Shown piece after piece: positions 5,728 through 9,721 of a DNA stretch of 9,721 nucleotides (position 1 is the first letter of the stretch; every line of letters begins with the position of its first letter). The notes beneath the pieces were generated by a model. That model saw nothing but the letters and a program-made list of their open reading frames with translations, did not search any database and was not told the DNA's origin. The stretch is from CAZQLE01 sp964593905 (GTDB taxonomy: Bacteria; Chloroflexota; Anaerolineae; Anaerolineales; Anaerolineaceae). A program made the position numbers and the translations under genes. The stretch spans positions 1 through 9,721 of the forward strand of contig CAZQLE010000154.1 of assembly GCA_964593905.1 (NCBI GenBank), written 5' to 3'.

Positions 5728-7440
5728 ATGAGTAAAAAGACGTTGTTTGGAGTATTGGGGTTGTTAATTGTGTTCGTGATGGTAGTTTCGGCCTGCACGC
5801 CGGCTGCCACCCCGGCCCCTGAGCAACCTGCCGCAGAGCAGCCCGCTGCGCCTGCTGTCGAACAGCCTACGGCTGCACCTGCCGCAGAACAACCCGCCCC
5901 CACGGTGGAAGTGAAAGACGGCAAAAAGATTTTGCGGGTGGCTTATGGCCGTGAAATTGATGTGTTAAACGCTTTCACCAGCCAGAACCTGTGCGATATC
6001 GAATTCACCATGGTCGAAGGTCTGATCATGACGGATGACAAAAACACCTTCATCCCTGTGCTGGCCAAAGAGATCCCCACATTTGACAATGGCGGCATTG
6101 TGGATAAGGGCGACGGCACCTATGACATGACCTGGAACCTTCAGCAGGATGTCTTCTGGAGCGACGGTGAGAAATTCACCAGCGCCGATGTGTGCTTCAC
6201 GTGGAAGTATGTGGTCAGCGAAGGGTCCGAAGTCTACAATCGGGATGAATATCTTGGCATTACCGACTGCCAGACCCCGGACGAGAACACCGTTGTCTTC
6301 ACCTGGGACGGTCTGTATTCTTACTACGCCGGTCTGTTCGAAGCCTTGCTGCCCGAACATATTCTGGGCGAAATGTCTGCGGTTGAGATCCTTAACTACG
6401 AACCCTACAACCGCGGCGCCGAGACCATTGGCACCGGCCCCTTCAAATTTGCCGAGTGGAAAGCCGGCGAATACATCCGTGTGGTGCGCAATGAAAAATA
6501 CTGGCGCGGTGAGCAGTACCCGCTGGTGGATGAGATCATCTTCATGTTCATCCCCGATGACAATACCCGTTTGAATGCACTGGCTTCGGGCGAATATCAT
6601 TATGGGCAGATCAATGCCGATCAGGTCAATGATTTCAAGGCCGATGGCATGCGCACCAACTCGGTTCCCTCCAATGTGATTTACCACTTTGAAGGCAATA
6701 TCAACACCCCTGAAAATGAATTCCTCTTTGGGGATGTGCGAGTGCGCCAGGCGCTGATCCACGCAGTGGACCGCGAATCCATCGCCACCGACCTGATGGA
6801 TGGCACCGTGACTGTGGCCCACAGCCCAATCAGCCCCGCCAGCCCGTACTACAACCAGAATGTTACCAAGTACGAATTTGACCCCGAAAAAGCCAAAGCC
6901 ATGCTGGCCGAAGCGGGTTGGACCGACACCGACGGCGATGGCATTCTGGATAAGGACGGCAAACCGTTCAAATTCACCATGCTCAACCGTGCCGGCCGCG
7001 CCGACCGCATTGCGATTGCTGAAGTCATTCAGGCCCAGTTTGCCGATATCGGCATTCAGGTTGATTTCGAGACCCTCGAAAGCGCTGCCTGGACCGGACG
7101 TTGGCGCAACCGTGAATGGCAGGCGCTGGTCTCGGGCTGGTTCTTTGGCGCTGACGCCAGCTTGACCAACACCTATGCCTGTGACGGCTCCAACAACTTC
7201 ACCAGTTTCTGCGACCCTGAACTGGATAAGCTGATGCGCGAGTCGGATAGCTATGTCGAATTTGACAAACGCAAACCGCTGCTCGATGCCGCTCAGGAAC
7301 TGCTGGCCAAAGATGCTCACAGCATGTTCATCTATAACACCCCCCACATCACCGTCGTCTCCGACAAACTTCAGAACTTCCGCTCCAGCGGCACCAACCT
7401 GGGCGATTTCTGGAATGTGTTTGAATGGGATATTAAGTAA
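5728..7440 (+). CDS. ABC transporter substrate-binding lipoprotein, peptide type (SBP_bac_5)
   Basis: A 570-residue extracytoplasmic solute receptor of the DppA/OppA family. Residues 1-22 form a lipoprotein signal peptide (KK, long hydrophobic core) with lipobox VSAC and lipidated C23. A disordered Pro/Ala/Glu linker with repeated EQP units covers about 24-60. The mature domain begins near KKILRVAYG (66-74). Family marks include DGEKFTSADVCFTWKYV (146-162), LPEHIL (208-213), GTGPFKFAEWKAGEYIRVVR (235-254), VRVRQALIHAVDRE (337-350) and the EAGWTDTDGDGILD segment (395-408). The last contains an Asp-rich EF-hand-like loop (D400, D402, D404, D408), common in this family. Five Cys residues in the mature domain (89, 156, 181, 485, 495) could form disulfides outside the cell. 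The ATG has AAAGGAG seven bases upstream. It leads the transporter genes and would set substrate specificity: short peptides are likely, but nickel, sugars or opines occur in the same family. Confidence 0.95.
   Translation: MSKKTLFGVLGLLIVFVMVVSACTPAATPAPEQPAAEQPAAPAVEQPTAAPAAEQPAPTVEVKDGKKILRVAYGREIDVLNAFTSQNLCDIEFTMVEGLIMTDDKNTFIPVLAKEIPTFDNGGIVDKGDGTYDMTWNLQQDVFWSDGEKFTSADVCFTWKYVVSEGSEVYNRDEYLGITDCQTPDENTVVFTWDGLYSYYAGLFEALLPEHILGEMSAVEILNYEPYNRGAETIGTGPFKFAEWKAGEYIRVVRNEKYWRGEQYPLVDEIIFMFIPDDNTRLNALASGEYHYGQINADQVNDFKADGMRTNSVPSNVIYHFEGNINTPENEFLFGDVRVRQALIHAVDRESIATDLMDGTVTVAHSPISPASPYYNQNVTKYEFDPEKAKAMLAEAGWTDTDGDGILDKDGKPFKFTMLNRAGRADRIAIAEVIQAQFADIGIQVDFETLESAAWTGRWRNREWQALVSGWFFGADASLTNTYACDGSNNFTSFCDPELDKLMRESDSYVEFDKRKPLLDAAQELLAKDAHSMFIYNTPHITVVSDKLQNFRSSGTNLGDFWNVFEWDIK
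5827..5897 (+). repeat. Imperfect direct repeat in the lipoprotein linker
   Basis: Two 20-base copies, 5827-5846 and 5878-5897, match at 18 positions and lie 51 bases (17 codons) apart, in frame. They encode the Pro-Ala-Ala/Glu-Gln-Pro units of the linker just after the lipid anchor. Such repeats probably arise by slippage or duplication and change linker length without harm to the binding domain. Confidence 0.6.
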
Positions 7441-7463
7441 GCCGTTCAGTGAAATGAACTCAA

Positions 7464-7490
7464 GAGGGGCTGGAGTTCTTCCAGCCCCTC
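7464..7490 (+). promoter_or_regulatory. Strong intercistronic stem-loop without a U-tract
   Basis: Positions 7464-7474 (GAGGGGCTGGA) pair perfectly with 7480-7490 (TCCAGCCCCTC), leaving a five-base loop. The stem is GC-rich and starts 23 bases after the stop codon of the binding-protein gene. The bases after it (CACCCTGATA) are not T-rich, so it does not look like a classic intrinsic terminator. In ABC operons such hairpins often protect the upstream message from 3' decay or stop part of the transcripts, so that the binding protein is made in excess over the permeases. That role is inferred here. Confidence 0.6.
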
Positions 7491-7579
7491 CACCCTGATA
7501 CGCCTCAGACTGTAAGGGTTTGGGAACTTTCTCAGAGTGGTTGCGTAATCAAGTCTTTTATTGTGATGGAGGTAAAGGA

Positions 7580-8545
7580 ATGGGGCAGTATATCCAGAGA
7601 CGCCTTATTCAGATGATACCTTTGATGATCGGGATTTCGCTGGTCATTTTTGCGGTCATTCAGGCTGCCCCCGGCGGCCCCGAAGCCATGCTTTTTGAAA
7701 CCGGGCGCTTTGTTTCTCCCGAAGTGGTGGAATCTTATCGTCAGCGGCTGGGGGTGGACCAACCGGTTTACGTCCAATATTACCGCTGGATCACCTCAGC
7801 ATTACAGGGCGACCTGGGGCTGAGTTTTTCCACCACCCGGCCGGTTGCGGCCATGATCGTTGAACGTCTGCCGGCCACGCTGGAGTTGATGTTGGCTGCT
7901 TTTGTGTTTGCAGCGATCATTGCCATTCCGCTGGGCATATTTAGCGCTCTGCGCCAGTACAGCTTTTTAGACTTTTTTGGAACCGGATTGTCTTTTCTGG
8001 GTATTGCCATGCCGGTTTTCTGGTTTGGTCTGATGCTCCAATTGTTGTTTTCAGTCAACCTGGGCTGGCTGCCGGTGGCCGGCACCCATACTGTGGGAGA
8101 CACTTCGTTGTGGGATCATATCAAGCATTTGATCATGCCGATGATTGTGCTTTCACTGCATTACATTGCCGGCTGGTCTCGCTATATGCGCTCCAGCATG
8201 CTCACGGTAATTCATCAGAACTATATCATCACTGCCCGGGCCAAGGGGAACAACGAGCGGGCGGTGGTTTTAACCCATGCGATGAAGAATGCCCTGATCC
8301 CGGTGGTTTCTATCATGGCATTGAATCTGGCCAATTTGTTCTCGGGTGCAGTCATTACCGAAACAATTTTTGCCTGGCCCGGAATTGGCCGCCTCTTTAT
8401 TCAGGCGATGTATTCGCGGGATTACCCGCTGCTGATGGGGGTATTAATGATGGGATCGTTTATGGTGGTGTTTTTCAACCTGGTCGCCGATCTGGTTTAT
8501 GGTTGGCTCGATCCCCGTATCAGTTATGAAAGTACAGAGCATTAG
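7580..8545 (+). CDS. ABC transporter permease, DppB/OppB family
   Basis: A 321-residue inner-membrane permease, first of a pair. It starts with the family MxxYIxRRLIxxIPxxxGIS pattern and has about six membrane segments (roughly 9-29, 101-123, 135-160, 185-200, 240-262, 285-308). GDLGLSF (77-83) is the conserved loop before the second segment. The EAA-type cytoplasmic loop for ATPase contact is at about 215-241 (ITARAKGNNERAVVLTHAMKNALIP). WPGIGRLF (266-273) and DPRISY near the end are family marks. The ATG at 7580 is chosen because GGAGGT (7568-7573) lies six bases upstream and the DppB-like N-terminus begins there; an in-frame TTG at 7520 would add 20 residues of uncharacteristic sequence. 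It is 139 bp from the binding-protein gene, across the stem-loop, and 12 bp from the next permease. Confidence 0.95.
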   Translation: MGQYIQRRLIQMIPLMIGISLVIFAVIQAAPGGPEAMLFETGRFVSPEVVESYRQRLGVDQPVYVQYYRWITSALQGDLGLSFSTTRPVAAMIVERLPATLELMLAAFVFAAIIAIPLGIFSALRQYSFLDFFGTGLSFLGIAMPVFWFGLMLQLLFSVNLGWLPVAGTHTVGDTSLWDHIKHLIMPMIVLSLHYIAGWSRYMRSSMLTVIHQNYIITARAKGNNERAVVLTHAMKNALIPVVSIMALNLANLFSGAVITETIFAWPGIGRLFIQAMYSRDYPLLMGVLMMGSFMVVFFNLVADLVYGWLDPRISYESTEH

Positions 8546-8557
8546 TGAGGTGCCGCA

Positions 8558-9493
8558 GTGGCTAACGTTAACGATCAATCCAACGGTTCGCAATTCAAGC
8601 GGTTATCTCTATCAGATGCCGGAAACAATGGCCCACATGTGAAAATGGTTTCACAGAGCCGCATGGCCTGGGAACAGTTCCGGCGTCATAAGGTGGCGAT
8701 TGTGGCGATCACCATTTTTACCATCATGATGGTGATGTGTTTTCTTGCCCCGGTCATCGCGCCCTACGAATTTGACCAGATCGATCTGAAGAATCGAAAA
8801 TCTCCTCCAACCGAGAAACACTGGCTGGGCACCGATAACCTGGGGCGCGATTTATATACGCGCATCCTGTATGGTGGGCGCATTTCGATCACGATCGGCA
8901 TTTTCTCGGCTGTGGTGGGAACGGTGATCGGTGTGGTGGTTGGTGCGCTGGCCGGTTTTTACGGCGGCAGACTTGATAACGGGCTGATGCGTTTTACCGA
9001 TGTGGCCTATTCGGTGCCAACCCTGCCGCTTTTAATTGTGCTCAGTTCTTACACCCGTTCGGCAGCGCCTTCCATGGTGTTGATCATCGGCTTATTAAGC
9101 TGGATGTCTACCGCGCGCGTGGTGCGCGCCTCGGTGCTTTCGGTTAAAAAGAAGGAATTTGTGGAAGCCGCGTTTAGCATTGGCTCGAATGATTTTCGCC
9201 TGGTGGCCAAACACATTTTGCCCAATATTGCCGGGCCGATTATCGTAGGCACCACCCTCAGCGTGGGCGGCGCCATCATTACCGAATCGTCTTTGAGCTT
9301 TCTGGGTCTGGGTGTGCAGCCGCCCACCCCCACCTGGGGCAATATGCTGCAAGAATCGCAGAGTACCATTGCCAGCGAACCCTGGCTGACGATCTTCCCC
9401 GGTGTGGCGATTTTGGTGATTGTGTTATGTGTGAACTTTATCGGTGATGGTCTGCATGATGCTCTGGACCCGACGCTGCGGCGTTATGATTAA
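8558..9493 (+). CDS. ABC transporter permease, DppC/OppC family
   Basis: A 311-residue inner-membrane permease, partner of the preceding gene. A hydrophilic N-terminal tail (about 1-44) leads to the first membrane segment (46-68). Then comes the DppC signature HWLGTDNLGRDLYTRILYGG (88-107), four more central membrane segments, the EAA-type loop FVEAAFSIGSNDFRLVAKHILPN (201-223), LSFLGLGVQPPTPTWGNML (246-264), a last membrane segment (about 278-297), and the terminal GDGLHDALDP (297-306). The start is a GTG at 8558, supported by GAGGTG (8547-8552) five bases upstream and by only 12 bases between it and the previous stop. The two permeases should form the heterodimeric channel. Both have EAA loops, so ABC ATPases are required, but none follows directly. 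Confidence 0.95.
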   Translation: MANVNDQSNGSQFKRLSLSDAGNNGPHVKMVSQSRMAWEQFRRHKVAIVAITIFTIMMVMCFLAPVIAPYEFDQIDLKNRKSPPTEKHWLGTDNLGRDLYTRILYGGRISITIGIFSAVVGTVIGVVVGALAGFYGGRLDNGLMRFTDVAYSVPTLPLLIVLSSYTRSAAPSMVLIIGLLSWMSTARVVRASVLSVKKKEFVEAAFSIGSNDFRLVAKHILPNIAGPIIVGTTLSVGGAIITESSLSFLGLGVQPPTPTWGNMLQESQSTIASEPWLTIFPGVAILVIVLCVNFIGDGLHDALDPTLRRYD

Positions 9494-9571
9494 CCCATTC
9501 CATAAACTGCCCGGTCGGTCTGCCGCCTGAGCAGGTACTTCCAACCCTAATCCTTTTTTCTGGAGGAAAGA

Positions 9572-9721
9572 ATGAATCGAACTTTGTTAATGATCCCCGG
9601 ACCGGTGGAGTTTGAAACCGATGTGTTGACTGCCATGGCCACCCCGGCTTATAGCCATGTGAGCCCTGAATTTATCGAGGTCTTTGGCCAGGCATTGGAA
9701 GATTTGCGCACGGTGTTTGCC
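9572..9721 (+). CDS. Class V aminotransferase, alanine-glyoxylate / serine-pyruvate type (5' part)
   Basis: Only the first 50 codons lie in the window; the frame is open to the right edge. The start MNRTLLMIPGPVEFETDVLTAM, followed by SHVSPEFIEVF, is the usual beginning of PLP-dependent alanine-glyoxylate or serine-pyruvate aminotransferases, including the PGP motif (9-11) and the SHxSPEF motif (28-34). The PLP lysine is outside the window. GGAGG (9562-9566) lies five bases before the ATG at 9572. It follows the DppC-type permease by 78 bp with no visible terminator, so it is probably in the same transcript. It would process glyoxylate or an amino acid from the imported substrate. The exact substrate, and possible relatives such as purine-catabolic (ureidoglycine) or phosphonate aminotransferases, cannot be settled from this piece. 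Confidence 0.85.
   Translation, partial: MNRTLLMIPGPVEFETDVLTAMATPAYSHVSPEFIEVFGQALEDLRTVFA

Noticed and set aside
6925..6960. Asp-rich EF-hand-like loop (residues 400-410) of the binding protein as a special calcium site
   Set aside because: The same D-x-D-G-D-G segment is common in peptide-binding proteins of this family, so it is not a notable feature here.
5965..7347. A 460-codon open frame on the minus strand, antisense to the binding-protein gene
   Set aside because: No family motif is visible, and the sense strand carries a full SBP_bac_5 protein with lipobox. It is a codon-bias shadow.
9494..9571. Possible terminator between the second permease and the aminotransferase (T-run at 9554-9559)
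   Set aside because: The T-run is not preceded by a stable stem; only a four-base CCTG/CAGG dyad is near. Read-through is more likely.

Overview
The window most resembles a Chloroflexota genome, probably Anaerolineae-like. This is an inference from style, not a database match. The clues are a lipoprotein whose mature start is a Pro/Ala/Glu-rich linker right after the lipobox Cys, the sequence character of the DUF234-type ATPase, and moderately GC-rich coding DNA with frequent TTG/GTG codons. No rRNA, tRNA, CRISPR array or insertion sequence was seen.

Layout. Positions 130-1671 (minus strand) hold a stand-alone AAA-type ATPase with a C-terminal PD-(D/E)XK-like (DUF234) domain. A divergent 339-bp intergenic region follows (1672-2010). 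It carries a well-formed sigma-70-like promoter for the ATPase, framed by a 10-bp inverted repeat, and a second promoter with a perfect TTGACA for the rightward genes. Rightward genes are: a GntR/FCD regulator (2011-2688); two overlapping genes for cytoplasmic DUF885-like predicted metallopeptidases (2775-4427 and 4414-5580); a peptide-type ABC transporter lipoprotein (5728-7440); two permeases of the DppB and DppC type (7580-8545 and 8558-9493); and the first 50 codons of a class V (alanine-glyoxylate/serine-pyruvate type) aminotransferase running off the right edge (9572-9721).

How the genes may work together (inference). The rightward genes look like one regulon for uptake and breakdown of an amino-acid-containing compound. 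A surface lipoprotein captures a peptide or similar solute, the two permeases import it, the cytoplasmic DUF885-like enzymes cleave it, and the aminotransferase handles a released amino acid or glyoxylate. The GntR/FCD protein would sense a carboxylate intermediate. The ABC ATPase subunits are not between the permeases and the aminotransferase, so they must lie further right or elsewhere.

The most unusual point is the peptidase pair. The downstream protein has an intact HExxPGH motif. The upstream one has His exactly where the catalytic Glu should be (HHGSIGHH), although the distal Glu ligand motif (AEGWACY) is kept. This suggests a pseudo-enzyme/active-enzyme pair or a different metal chemistry.
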